Source: Desulfobacteraceae bacterium
Lineage (GTDB): Bacteria > Desulfobacterota > Desulfobacteria > Desulfobacterales > Desulfosarcinaceae
Length of the DNA: 64,000 bases
Assembly: GCA_003599575.1 (NCBI GenBank)
Contig: QZKV01000065.1
Coordinates: forward strand, 124,001 to 188,000
Direction of reading: 5' to 3'
Both the position numbers and the translations under genes were made by a program. Position 1 is the stretch's first letter, and each line of letters opens with the position of its first letter. Positions 8,723 to 17,418 of the stretch are shown here, in pieces. The notes beneath the pieces were generated by a model. That model was not told where the DNA came from. It made no database searches and saw only the letters and a program-made list of their open reading frames with translations.

Positions 8723-9343
8723 TTAGGTCCTGGTCGCAAACTCGGCCGGACTCTGCTGAAAAGCACGGGATGCTTGCGCGGCCATCAAGCCGTTCAAGAC
8801 GAATTTTTCATAGATATCGGCAATTTCATCCACGGATAAGCGGCCGTCGGGCCTGAACCAGAAGGCGCCTGCGGTACACAAGGTCAAAATCGCGTAGGAA
8901 AGGATCTTCATATCACAGTTCTCATAAACGCCCTGATCCACCCCCTGGCGGATCAGCTCCTGAAAGATGCGTTCATAATCATCGCGCCGGGCCACGATGA
9001 CGCTGAGATGATCCTCCGTGAGCCCTCGCAACTCGCTGGTGGCGATAAAGGTTTCCTTTTGCCGATTCAGATGAAAAGAGACATGGCTGCGGATCGCAGC
9101 CCGCATGCGGCCTTCGATATCGCTGGCATCGGCAAGGTGGTTCTCAAGGCTGCTCAGCAGATCCTGCATGGTGGATTGCATGATGCTGAACAGCAACTCC
9201 TCTTTTCCGGGGAAATGATAATAAATACTGGCCTTTTGAATACCACATCCCCTGGCAATATCGCTGATGCTGGTGGCGTAATAGCCTTTGCGGAAAAACA
9301 GGTCGACGGCCACGCTTTTGATCGTATCTTTCATCGATGCCAT
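8723..9343 (-). CDS. TetR/AcrR-family repressor of the acyl-CoA operon
   Basis: The 206-residue protein has an N-terminal TetR HTH (VAVDLFFRKGYYATSISDIARGCGIQKASIYYHFPGKEELL spans about residues 12-52) and a C-terminal ligand domain typical of FadR/PaaR-like acyl-CoA sensors. It is the first gene of the minus-strand operon, 13 bp before the acyl-CoA dehydrogenase start. The likely operator lies just upstream at 9424-9437, so it should repress itself and the catabolic genes until an acyl-CoA is bound. The start at 9343 is preceded by GAGGAG 11 nt away; ATG 9334 is an alternative. Confidence 0.9.
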   Translation of the reverse strand: MASMKDTIKSVAVDLFFRKGYYATSISDIARGCGIQKASIYYHFPGKEELLFSIMQSTMQDLLSSLENHLADASDIEGRMRAAIRSHVSFHLNRQKETFIATSELRGLTEDHLSVIVARRDDYERIFQELIRQGVDQGVYENCDMKILSYAILTLCTAGAFWFRPDGRLSVDEIADIYEKFVLNGLMAAQASRAFQQSPAEFATRT

Positions 9344-9423
9344 TAAATGCGTTTCTCCTCGTCGACCCGGGTAGCCGGCGTTCGAGCGGTCGGGAGGCAC
9401 AGCGGATGGGCGGGTTCAAGCTT

Positions 9424-9476
9424 ACCGACCGGTCGTTAGGTAAAATCAACTTAGCTGCGCGGATTTGGCTTGTCAA
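9424..9476 (-). promoter_or_regulatory. Promoter and TetR operator of the acyl-CoA operon
   Basis: On the minus strand a perfect TTGACA (9471-9476) is followed after 17 bp by TAAGTT (9448-9453, weak -10). Just downstream, over the expected transcription start, lies the 14-bp near-palindrome ACCGACCGGTCGTT (9424-9437), with one mismatched pair. It is the only strong dyad in the leader and is placed ideally for steric repression by the TetR product. Confidence 0.55.
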
Positions 9477-9547
9477 GTATTATGAAGGAAGCGCAGCCAT
9501 TTCTTATTCAGCGGCCTCGGGAAGGTAAAGACTCCCATGGCTTGCGC

Positions 9548-10234
9548 CTAAGATGCGTGCTGTACTTTTTCAAGCAGAATCCGCCTGCCGTCCGCGCTCA
9601 ATCCCAGGCTGTCGATCTCGCGGGCCAGCTGCGCAGGGCTGCCGTAACCGCCGACGTAGCCGTTAAGGCGCGTTACAGCCGTCGAGCGCACGAAATCGGA
9701 GTGCCGCGGATAAATCAGCGACATCTCCCGCGCCAAATCGGTCTGGCGTTTCAGAATATATTTCTGATGATAATCCTCCGCCGGGGTAAAGAAGCGCACC
9801 GGAAGTATTTCGCTTCCCACCGCGCGGCCGAGCCGCCGTTGCACCTCCGCCTTGGATGCCATAGCGGCTTGCCGCTGGCGCTCGTCATGGTAAAAGACCG
9901 CATTCAGGTACTGGCGGGACCACCCATGGCTCTCCGGGTGGTGGCTGTTCCAGAATACGGCCAGCAGCGCCGCGTAGCTGGTGCGCCGGGGGTCGAAATC
10001 GATCTGCACCGTCTCGGTGTGATCGCCCAAATCCGCGTAAGTCGGAGATGCCATGCGGCCGCCGGCATACCCCACGAATGTCCGAATGACGCCCTCGATA
10101 GCCCCGAACCGGGACTCGATGCCCCAGAATCAGCCCAATCCGAAATAGGCCGTTTCAAAAACCGCCGGGGCCGCCGCATCGATGGGCGGCTGCGCCGGAG
10201 CGGATGACACGTCGGTACGATATGCTGATCTCAT
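9548..10234 (-). CDS. msrA: Selenocysteine-containing peptide methionine sulfoxide reductase A
   Basis: The frame reads from ATG 10234 (GAGGAG 7 nt upstream) to 9548 with one internal TGA at 10130-10132, codon 35. Around it the product reads TAYFGLG-U-FWGIESRFG, exactly where MsrA proteins have the catalytic GCFWG. Downstream family blocks are intact: VGYAGG, HTETVQIDFDP, FWNSHHP, QYLNAVFYHDE and YHQKYI. MsrA reduces methionine-S-sulfoxide in oxidised proteins with its N-terminal Cys/Sec nucleophile. A SECIS-like hairpin follows the TGA at the right distance. Total length 228 residues suits MsrA plus a short N-terminal extension. A simple nonsense mutation hitting only the catalytic codon in an otherwise perfect gene is the alternative. 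Selenoprotein MsrA is known in a few organisms. Confidence 0.87.
10100..10132 (-). promoter_or_regulatory. Candidate bacterial SECIS element of msrA (TGA plus hairpin)
   Basis: After the TGA (10130-10132) there are 19 nt to the apical loop. A six-pair stem is formed by AGTCCC (10116-10111) and GGGGCT (10105-10100), with a GGTTC loop (10110-10106). An extra CG/CG pair beyond a two-base bulge can extend it. The GGU in the loop and its distance resemble the SelB-binding hairpin of E. coli fdhF. Confidence 0.6.
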
Positions 10235-10738
10235 GCAGGACTCCTCACATTTTATTTCTTGTATCATGCTAATCACGATCCGGTCGGGAAACACCCCCAT
10301 TTCCGGCCCCACTCATCCCAGCGGCGCAAACCGCGGCCTTTATTCCCCGGCACCCCCGACGCGCCGGCGCTTCCGACCGCAGCGATTGGGTTTTTCCCTG
10401 CCGGTGCAATACCTCCCTTCCCGGACTGCCGAGCTTGCGCGGGGCGCAAAAATTCATTGCCGGTTTTGCGCTTAGGTCGTAGTGTTACCAATCTACGTCA
10501 AAGGCACCAAATACAGCAGATTAAAACCAGACATGAAAATAGGTGCACATACACTAATAAGATCCACCGCTGGCGAGGAAGTTATTAATGTCCCTTAGCT
10601 GTCTTCCGGATAACCAATAATTAAACGGATGCAGGTAGACTTTTTCCGCGCGGGTGCGTCTAAATCGATAAGCCCTGGTGGAAACGGCGGCCTGATAAAT
10701 AATCGTTGCCGGCCTCACAGGCAAAGGAGAAAGCGGTT
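10235..10738. other. Divergent intergenic region without a gene
   Basis: These 500 bp separate msrA from the DUF6600-like gene. Open frames here have no ribosome sites or recognisable similarity. It should hold the two divergent promoters; none is clear to me. Confidence 0.5.
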
Positions 10739-12919
10739 ATGCGCAACATTGCAATCATCTTATGGGTCATTGCTTTCGGGCTGCTGGCCGGCGTCGCGTC
10801 GGCCGCGCAGGAAACCGCAGCGCCCGACACTTCCGAGGATGCGATCGGCCGGACGCCGCCGCGCCTGAGCCTTGTGGAGGGAGAGGTATCCTTCTGGCGT
10901 CCCGGGGCCGAGGAGTGGGTCCAAGCCCAGATCAACACACCCCTGGCGCCCGGCGACCAGCTCTTTGCCGGGCCAGACAGCCGCATGGAGATTCAAATCG
11001 GCGGCCAGGCCTTTATACGAGGGGGCGCGCACACCCAGATCGGCCTGGAAAGCCAGGAGCCGGATTTCATTCAGCTTAAAGTGACCGCGGGACAGGCCTC
11101 CCTGGACCTGCGCAGCATAGCCCCCGGCCGCATGGTGGAAGTGGACACCCCGAATGCCGCCTTCACCATCGAGACCGAGGGCTATTACCGGTTGGATGTC
11201 GGTGAAGATCGCACCGTATTCATCACCCGCCGCGCCGGACGGGCTTCGGCCATTCTCGCCGGCGGCGACAAGATCCCCATCGGACCGAACGCGGCAGTGA
11301 CGGTCCAAGGCTCCGCAAACCCATCGATTTCCTCGCAAACGGCACCCCCGTTGGATGGGCTGGATCAATGGAATTATGCCCGCACCGACCGGATGCTGGA
11401 AGAACGCGAGAGCGGCCGTTACGTCTCTCCCGAAACCTACGGCATTGATGAACTCGACCGCCACGGGACATGGCGCATAGTGCCCACCTACGGGGCGGTC
11501 TGGAAGCCCAGAGGAGTTGCCGTCGATTGGGTCCCGTACAGTACCGGCGCCTGGATGCATGATCCCTATTACGGCTGGACATGGGTGGATACGGCCCCGT
11601 GGGGCTGGGCGCCCTATCATTACGGACGCTGGGTCCGCTTCAACGGGACCTGGTGCTGGGCGCCGGGTCCCCGGATCACCCGGCCGATTTATGCACCCGC
11701 ACTGGTCGCATTCTTCGGCGAACCCGGTTTTCAGCTCGGCATCGGCTTCGCCGGGCCGGTCGTCGGATGGGTCTCGCTGGGCTGGGGCGAACCGCTGATT
11801 CCATGGTGGGGAAGACCCGGCTTCATCCATCGTCCCTGGTGGGGAGGATGGGCCGGCCCGCGAATGGTGAACAACCGCGTCATTCATCACAGGACCGTCG
11901 TCAATGTGACGGAAATCAACATCTATCGCAATGCGCGGTTCCGCAACGCCATGGTCGTGGTCGGAAGAGATCATTTCGGACGCGGTCCCATCAGCCATGC
12001 GCGCATCCGCAAGGCCGACTCCCGGCATCTGCGCCCCGCCCACGCGGCACCCCGGATCGCGGCGACGCCCGCCGGCCTGGTACCGAACTCCCATCGCGGC
12101 GTACGGCCGCCTGAAACGCACCTGAAGCGATCCGTGGTAAGCGCCCGCCAGCACCGCGGAGGGTCGATATCCACCGCCGATCCCGGCCAGGACGGCAACT
12201 CACGGACCCGCTGGAGCTCGCCGCAGCATTCGCCGGCAGGCTCGCAACGCCCGTCCGTCAAGGCGGACACGGACACGCGCACCAGAGTTAATGGCCGTGC
12301 GGCATCCCCGTCGGTCCGCAGCGAAGGAGTTAAGAGACTGGAACGGCGCACCGATATCCCAACGCCGGCGCGCGGCCCGGCAGCGCCGCACCCCCAGGGG
12401 CCGGCCCGTGTGGATAAACCGCAGATCGCAGCGCCCAGCGCACCCGAGAAGCCCGTGGAGGCGAAACGAAACGATTTGCGACATCGATCGGAGCGGGAGG
12501 CACCGCCGCCGCGCATGGTCCGCGAGGGCGACCCACCCGCGAAGCGTACAGCCCCAGCCAGGGAAACGCGGGTTGAATCGAGCGGCAAAGTCGTGCGCCG
12601 GCCCGAGCGCAATCCGAGCGGTCCGAGCGCTCCGCCGCCCGCCATCCGTTCCGAATCCGCGCGGCCGCAAGATCAGTCGCGCGGCGCCGCGCCGTCGCGG
12701 ATCGAACCGGAGCGTTCAGAACCACCCCGGGGTACGGGCGACCGTTTCTCAAGGGCCTATCCGAATGCATCGCCCCGGCAAGAAGGTCCCTCCGGATCTT
12801 TTGCGCCGCGCCGTGATTCATCCGAACTGCCGCAGAGATTCAACCGCGCCGTACCGGAAAGCCGGCAGGGAGGCCGGGCGCCCCAGGTGCAGAACAGCCG
12901 GCCTGGTCGTGCCTTTTAA
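10739..12919 (+). CDS. Exported FecR/DUF6600-like protein with basic Pro-rich tail
   Basis: The 726-residue product has a Sec signal peptide (cleavage near VASAAQ). A FecR-like beta domain follows (RLSLVEGEVSFWRPG to about residue 200). Next comes a Trp/Pro/Tyr-rich segment (about 250-400) with GTWRIVPTYGAVWKP, DPYYGWTWVDTAPWGWAPYHYGRW and further WG repeats, as in DUF6600 proteins. The final 300 residues are low-complexity, rich in Arg, Pro, Ser and Ala, without predicted structure. It is likely a cell-envelope or outer-surface protein; the tail may bind nucleic acid or anionic polymers. Start ATG 10739 follows AAAGGAGA. The function of DUF6600 is unknown. It stands alone and converges on panB. 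Confidence 0.78.
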   Translation: MRNIAIILWVIAFGLLAGVASAAQETAAPDTSEDAIGRTPPRLSLVEGEVSFWRPGAEEWVQAQINTPLAPGDQLFAGPDSRMEIQIGGQAFIRGGAHTQIGLESQEPDFIQLKVTAGQASLDLRSIAPGRMVEVDTPNAAFTIETEGYYRLDVGEDRTVFITRRAGRASAILAGGDKIPIGPNAAVTVQGSANPSISSQTAPPLDGLDQWNYARTDRMLEERESGRYVSPETYGIDELDRHGTWRIVPTYGAVWKPRGVAVDWVPYSTGAWMHDPYYGWTWVDTAPWGWAPYHYGRWVRFNGTWCWAPGPRITRPIYAPALVAFFGEPGFQLGIGFAGPVVGWVSLGWGEPLIPWWGRPGFIHRPWWGGWAGPRMVNNRVIHHRTVVNVTEINIYRNARFRNAMVVVGRDHFGRGPISHARIRKADSRHLRPAHAAPRIAATPAGLVPNSHRGVRPPETHLKRSVVSARQHRGGSISTADPGQDGNSRTRWSSPQHSPAGSQRPSVKADTDTRTRVNGRAASPSVRSEGVKRLERRTDIPTPARGPAAPHPQGPARVDKPQIAAPSAPEKPVEAKRNDLRHRSEREAPPPRMVREGDPPAKRTAPARETRVESSGKVVRRPERNPSGPSAPPPAIRSESARPQDQSRGAAPSRIEPERSEPPRGTGDRFSRAYPNASPRQEGPSGSFAPRRDSSELPQRFNRAVPESRQGGRAPQVQNSRPGRAF

Positions 12920-12961
12920 GAATAGCCGGGGATGGAAAGGTCAGTGGGTCCATTCATATTT

Positions 12962-13789
12962 TCATGAACGTCCCCTATTCTTGATTAAATCCAGGAAGCC
13001 TTCAAGTTCAACCGGGTTCATGTGCCTTAAATTTTCCTCCCCGGGAAATTTGCGGTTATTCACCTCATCGACATAGGACCGAATTGCACTCAAAGCACGC
13101 TCGCGAAAGTTTTCGTACTTTTTGTTGTGCCTGAAATTGAAAGACGACCATCCCAACATATCCAGAACAACAAGAACTTGACCATCCGTGTGTTTTCCAG
13201 CGCCGATGCCGATCGTTGGCACGCTTAACTTTGAAGTCAGATATTCGGAAATTTCATCCGGTATGGTCTCGAACAAAATGATCTTGGCCCCGGCTGCCTC
13301 CATCAAAAATACTTCTTGCACGAATGTGTACGCTTCGGATGCCGCCTTAGCCTTATATCCCGGCTTTTCTGTTTGAGGGGTGAGTCCCAGATGTGAGCAG
13401 ACCTCCACACCGTGGGTGCTGAGATGTTTCACGACATCTGCTTTTATGCCTTCAATCTTTACCCCATCTGCGCCGTTCGCAAGAAAACGCCGGGCGTTTT
13501 CGAGAGCCTGACCGGGTGTGTCACAAGACCCATAGGGCATATCCACAAGGAGATACGCCGTAGTGACTCCGCGGCGAACCGCCTTCAGGTGGTGCACCAT
13601 ATCATCCATCAGCACTTCTTGTTCGGAGCCATAACCCAGGATATTGGTCCCGACACTGTCGCCGACAAAAATAATGTCGACGCCGGCCTCCTCTTCCAAT
13701 ACGGCCGTGGGATAATCGTAGCAGGTGAGCATGGTGATTTTCTCGCCCGTCAATTTTCTTCTTTTGAGATATTCCAGATCTTTTTTCAT
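12962..13789 (-). CDS. panB: 3-methyl-2-oxobutanoate hydroxymethyltransferase
   Basis: This 275-residue protein matches PanB over its full length. It has the metal-binding entry MLTCYDYPTA and DIIFVGDSVG, then the segment AYLLVDMPYGS, the KIEG motif and the late block IGIGAGKHTDGQVLVVLDMLG. It transfers a hydroxymethyl group from methylenetetrahydrofolate to 2-oxoisovalerate, giving ketopantoate for pantothenate and CoA synthesis. AGGAGAAAAGT precedes the ATG. PanC and PanD are not adjacent. Its base composition is less GC-rich than the preceding gene. It is transcribed alone. Confidence 0.94.
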   Translation of the reverse strand: MKKDLEYLKRRKLTGEKITMLTCYDYPTAVLEEEAGVDIIFVGDSVGTNILGYGSEQEVLMDDMVHHLKAVRRGVTTAYLLVDMPYGSCDTPGQALENARRFLANGADGVKIEGIKADVVKHLSTHGVEVCSHLGLTPQTEKPGYKAKAASEAYTFVQEVFLMEAAGAKIILFETIPDEISEYLTSKLSVPTIGIGAGKHTDGQVLVVLDMLGWSSFNFRHNKKYENFRERALSAIRSYVDEVNNRKFPGEENLRHMNPVELEGFLDLIKNRGRS

Positions 13790-14095
13790 ACTTTTCTCCT
13801 GCGAACCTTCATCCCGGTGAAGCAGGCGGCGGCGAACTTCGCTAAAGCCAATTCACTGAACTGCGATTTTGGTACAACGCCCCTGCTGCCCCGGGGCATG
13901 CAGGGTTAGCCAAAAAAGCCACAAGGATATCTCTCCGGTCGATAGGTGACTGCCCGGCTGGCTACTCAACACGATTGCCAAGTTTTTGCAAATCAATTCT
14001 CCGGTTAGCTCTACGCGTAAGGATGTGACGTACTGCCGGAGTACCCCGGATCAACCACGTTCAGGCCTAAACTCAACTCTGCAGCGCAGCTCATC
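13790..14095. other. Intergenic region upstream of panB
   Basis: About 306 bp without a credible gene. It lies downstream of the minus-strand cupin gene and upstream of panB, so a panB promoter is expected here. I cannot identify one with confidence. Confidence 0.4.
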
Positions 14096-14476
14096 TTAAA
14101 TCCAGTCCTCGCAGGACGCGGTCTTGTCCCCGCCTGCATCGCCCGTGTTCAGCGTGCCTGACACCTCAACCAGCATGGCCCGGCACTCAGCTTGCGCCGA
14201 GGTCTTGTGTTCAACGCCCTTGGGAATCACGAACAGTTCCCCTTTTTTCACCGCCACGGCATGACCACGGAACCGAATCAACATCTGCCCCTCAAGGACG
14301 ATAAACACTTCATCGGTATCCTTGTGATCGTGCCACACGAACTCCCCCTGGAACTTCACCAATTTGAAGTGATAGTCGTTCATTTGGGCAATGATCTTGG
14401 GCGACCAGTGTTCGGAGAACTTGGCGAACTTTTCAGCGATGTTGATCGAGTGGTATTCCAATGCGGTTGCTCCCAT
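14096..14476 (-). CDS. Small single-domain cupin protein
   Basis: The product has about 126 residues and is one cupin_2 barrel. The metal-site block FVWHDHKDTDEVFIVLEGQM gives the His-His-Glu triad, and IPKGVEHKT supplies the last His. Small cupins of this type are common but of unspecified function. The start is uncertain: ATG 14476 is given, while TTG 14461 sits behind a better GGGAG and gives the start (M)EYHSINIAEKF usual for the family. The 5' end overlaps the truncated nucleotidyltransferase gene by about 97 bp, marking a recombination junction. Confidence 0.8.
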   Translation of the reverse strand: MGATALEYHSINIAEKFAKFSEHWSPKIIAQMNDYHFKLVKFQGEFVWHDHKDTDEVFIVLEGQMLIRFRGHAVAVKKGELFVIPKGVEHKTSAQAECRAMLVEVSGTLNTGDAGGDKTASCEDWI

Positions 14477-14889
14477 CTGGCGGTTGTGGGCCAACTGTTT
14501 ATCGCTTCCTCGACCGACCGATACGGTTTAATGGGGTAGCCGAAATGACTCTCGTGCCAGATATGAACGCGGGCTTCGTTCTTAAGATCGATTCGGATCG
14601 GCAATTCCGCAAAAAGACTTCGCGCCGAGTCACATCTTCGAGATTCAGTTGCCTCCGTCAAGTCTGCGCCGTCGTAGTAGACGAGATCAATGTCATGTAT
14701 GTCGGCCGACAAATCGCGGCCCGCCAGATAATTCCATACCGACTGGCTCACACAGCCCGCACCGACATACCAATTTGGCAAGCATAAATCGGAGGCCCGC
14801 TCAAGAACCGTTCGGATTAAGCGGTTATCCAACAAAATCGACTCCAGTGCCTTTAATTGCGACTGAAGATTCAGGGCGATTGGACGCAT
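14380..14889 (-). pseudogene. Nucleotidyltransferase-like gene (PF06042 type), C-terminally truncated
   Basis: From ATG 14889 (GGGAGAACCG upstream) about 145 residues match nucleotidyltransferase-like proteins. They include WYVGAGCVSQSVWNYL, the acidic active-site motif HDIDLVYYD, IDLKNEARVHIWHESHFGYPIKPY and SVEEAINSWPTTA. Family members continue about 40-50 residues past the WPTTA motif; here the frame switches to an unrelated basic tail and ends at 14380 inside the cupin gene. The nucleotidyltransferase thus lost its C-terminus when the cupin sequence became joined. It may still be translated. Function of the intact family is not well defined. Confidence 0.62.
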
Positions 14890-15154
14890 CGGTTCTCCCA
14901 TGCCAAACACGGAATTGAGGGCCGCTCCGGAAATTCGACAAAACGGCAGCGCTGCTTTTCGTGTCCTTCAAATACTGGATTAGCCTGGCGTTCACATACT
15001 CGAATGCCCAATAGTATGGCCATCTTGTAAATAGCGCGCGTTCACCAAGCCCGGCCGCGAATGCGAGCAACTGGCTCTCGGATGGACCGGTTCTTCCTTC
15101 CGCACCTAACGTTGCTGTGCGCGTCCTTTCGATGGATGAGTCAGGCCAGGACCG

Positions 15155-15889
15155 TTATTCGGAGACAACCATTCTATACCCGAAATCGATCTCATTTTTC
15201 TCGAGAATATCGCCATAGCGCGCATGCCACAGACCGCTGGACAGATCGGCCTTCAAGCGCGCCAATCCTTCTTCAACCTGGTGAACCCGCGAAAATGTTG
15301 AAATGGCGCTTCTGACGCCCTCGTCGAGGTATGCTTCCGGGCGGCGCCAGTAAGCACACAAAAACCCATCGGTGCAGTCATGCGCTATCGGCACCGTGAC
15401 CGCCCGAACAGGGCCCATCCAGGACGAGAGTTGTTCTATTGAGGGAAACATCGATTCATCGATCGATTTGATCTGGGGCAGATAGTCCAAGAGCCAGAAA
15501 TGGGTGACGAAGCCGATCCATGTCAGCAGGACCACCTTTCGCTTCGCAACCCGCAGGGCCTCGCGCAGGCCTCTTGCGATGTCGGACCAATGATGAATGG
15601 TCAGCAGGGCCATGGCGCAGTCGAACGTGTCTTGTTGGAAGGGAAGTGCCTCGGCGCGGGCCTGAACGATAGGAACTTTGGGCTGGTGGCGTTGGGCGAT
15701 CATGACCCAAGACGGTTCCACGGCAATCACGCGACGATCAGGCGGTTCGTAGGAGCCTGCCCCGGCACCAAGGTTTACAATTGCGCGAGCGTCGGCGAGT
15801 TCACGCGCAAGGACGGCTGCGATTCCGGGATCAGGACGCCGGTAGTTGCGATATTGTTTCCCGATGCTGTCGTATAGAGTTGCAGCCAA
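15155..15889 (-). CDS. SAM-dependent methyltransferase, class I (UbiE/Methyltransf_11 type)
   Basis: The 244-residue protein has the Rossmann SAM site IVNLGAGAGSYE (motif I, about residues 37-48), the acidic end of strand 2 in VIAVEPS, the motif II area QARAEALPFQQDTFDCAMALLTIHHW, and motif III REALRVAKRKVVLLTW. Substrate is unknown; the architecture resembles small-molecule methyltransferases. The start is a TTG at 15889 behind AAAAGGAG. It is 18 bp after the DJ-1-type gene and probably co-transcribed with it. Confidence 0.86.
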   Translation of the reverse strand: MAATLYDSIGKQYRNYRRPDPGIAAVLARELADARAIVNLGAGAGSYEPPDRRVIAVEPSWVMIAQRHQPKVPIVQARAEALPFQQDTFDCAMALLTIHHWSDIARGLREALRVAKRKVVLLTWIGFVTHFWLLDYLPQIKSIDESMFPSIEQLSSWMGPVRAVTVPIAHDCTDGFLCAYWRRPEAYLDEGVRSAISTFSRVHQVEEGLARLKADLSSGLWHARYGDILEKNEIDFGYRMVVSE

Positions 15890-15907
15890 GTTGAACTCCT
15901 TTTCCCC

Positions 15908-16501
15908 TCAAGCGCCGTGTTTGGCGCTTTGCGGATATTTCCCGTGCTTGAAAGCCGCGTACCAAGTCGCTCTCATCTGTGGAGTTGCCAGATCGAGCTC
16001 GTTGAATATTTCCATCGTAAATTCGATAGAACCCAACCCGCTGGCGGTAACGATACCTCGATCCCTGGTCGATAGGGAATCGATATAATGATCACTTTCC
16101 TGATACTCGGGAACCATCTTTGATAGATATGCCCGTGAGTTGCTCGTATGTTTTCGGCCTCGCAAAAGTCCGGCACGCGCTATGACCGTTGTGGCGGCAC
16201 AGATCGCCGCAATAGGTCTTTTTGCATTTTCCAGGCGGTGCAGAAGTTGTTCGATCTCGGCCTTGGGATAGGTGCCTTCCCACAAATACCCACCCGGAAG
16301 AATGAAAATCAGGACATCTTCAATCTCAATTGCAGAAATCGGCTGGTCAGGCAGGACACGTAAACCACCCATTGAAACAACCACTTTATCTGAGAAACCG
16401 ACGCTCACCACTTCAACTTTGCCAAAACGCCGGAGTTCGGCAAGCACATGCCCTAACTCCCAATCTGCATATCCATCAAATACGAGTGTATATGCTCTCA
16501 T
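15908..16501 (-). CDS. DJ-1/PfpI-superfamily protein
   Basis: This 197-residue product has the type I glutamine-amidotransferase-like fold. The nucleophile elbow is IAAICAATTVIARAGLL with Cys near residue 99, and an upstream ILPGGYLWEG strand matches the family. Members act as chaperones, deglycases, hydratases or proteases; the sequence does not discriminate. The start follows GAGGAAAGAGGAA. It heads a two-gene unit with the methyltransferase. Confidence 0.86.
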   Translation of the reverse strand: MRAYTLVFDGYADWELGHVLAELRRFGKVEVVSVGFSDKVVVSMGGLRVLPDQPISAIEIEDVLIFILPGGYLWEGTYPKAEIEQLLHRLENAKRPIAAICAATTVIARAGLLRGRKHTSNSRAYLSKMVPEYQESDHYIDSLSTRDRGIVTASGLGSIEFTMEIFNELDLATPQMRATWYAAFKHGKYPQSAKHGA

Positions 16502-16647
16502 TTCCTCTTTCCTCCTGGTGTCGGATTAAACGACATGCCTTCCCCGCCGCCTGCTGCACTCAAGCGCCTGGCTTGGCAGCCGCGCTGATCCCTCTTAAAC
16601 CCAACCTTTACACTGTGGGCGCAATGTAGATATCACTGCCGAGCGTT

Positions 16648-17352
16648 TCAAGATAGGCCGGCCCCACCAGGCAACGATTGCGCCCTGCCAATTTTCAATC
16701 TGCGATTCGACCTTCCTTTGAACGCGCCAAGCAACTCTCGTGGGCTCTTAAAACAGGCGCGTGCGCCCGAAGACTCCAGCTCCTCTCTTGTGCCGTACCC
16801 CCACAGAACGCCAAACCCACAGACGTCATTCGCGTTCGCACCGATCATATCATGCTCTCGATCGCCTACCATTGACGCCTCCGACGCAACGATCGATTCA
16901 TTCTGTAGAATATGAGCTATCAGACTTGCTTTATCGCAGCGGGTCCCATCCAGCTCGCTTCCATAGATTGCCTTAAAGTATCGGCGCAATTCAAAATGAT
17001 CGATAATCCGTTCAGCGAAAACCGTGGGTTTTGATGTCGCGACATGGAGTGTATGACCATTGTCCTGCAGGATATTCAGCATTTCTGGAATACCTTCATA
17101 GATTTCGTTCTCAAACAGGCCCACTGCGCCGAACCGCTCCCGATAAACCGATAGGGCTTGCTCGGCCAGCTTGTCATCATCAGAGCCAAGCAATGCAGCG
17201 AAACTTTTCTTCAGAGGAGGCCCGATACACCAGCGCAAACTCATGCGTGGCGGTAACGGCCGACCCATCCTGATCAAGGCATACGAAATGCATCTCGTGA
17301 TGCCTTGATAAGGATCTGTCAGTGTTCCGTCCAAATCAAAGAATATGTTCAT
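16648..17352 (-). CDS. HAD-superfamily phosphatase, phosphoglycolate-phosphatase-like
   Basis: The product has about 234 residues. HAD motif I is FFDLDGTLTD at the N-terminus, motif II is VATSKP, motif III is the Lys in CDKASLI, and motif IV is VGDREHDMIGANAND. The alpha-helical cap between motifs I and II marks subclass C1, as in Gph. It hydrolyses a phosphomonoester; substrate unknown. About 22 extra basic residues follow the expected C-terminus, as if the original stop was lost by rearrangement. No good ribosome site is seen at ATG 17352. Confidence 0.86.
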   Translation of the reverse strand: MNIFFDLDGTLTDPYQGITRCISYALIRMGRPLPPRMSLRWCIGPPLKKSFAALLGSDDDKLAEQALSVYRERFGAVGLFENEIYEGIPEMLNILQDNGHTLHVATSKPTVFAERIIDHFELRRYFKAIYGSELDGTRCDKASLIAHILQNESIVASEASMVGDREHDMIGANANDVCGFGVLWGYGTREELESSGARACFKSPRELLGAFKGRSNRRLKIGRAQSLPGGAGLS

Positions 17353-17418
17353 TTGGTTTTTCAAAAATTCGCTTGAGCCGTGAGCGTTTTAAACCGAAGC
17401 GGCGTGCTGCAAATAAGG

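Noticed and set aside
10760-12154. Long minus-strand open frame (464 codons) opposite the DUF6600 gene
   Set aside because: No family similarity or ribosome site; high GC produces shadow frames opposite the real gene, which has a signal peptide and known domains.
13900-17400. Integron gene-cassette array
   Set aside because: Single accessory genes on one strand looked cassette-like, but the gaps (for example 18 bp at 15890-15907) are too short for attC sites and no integrase is present.
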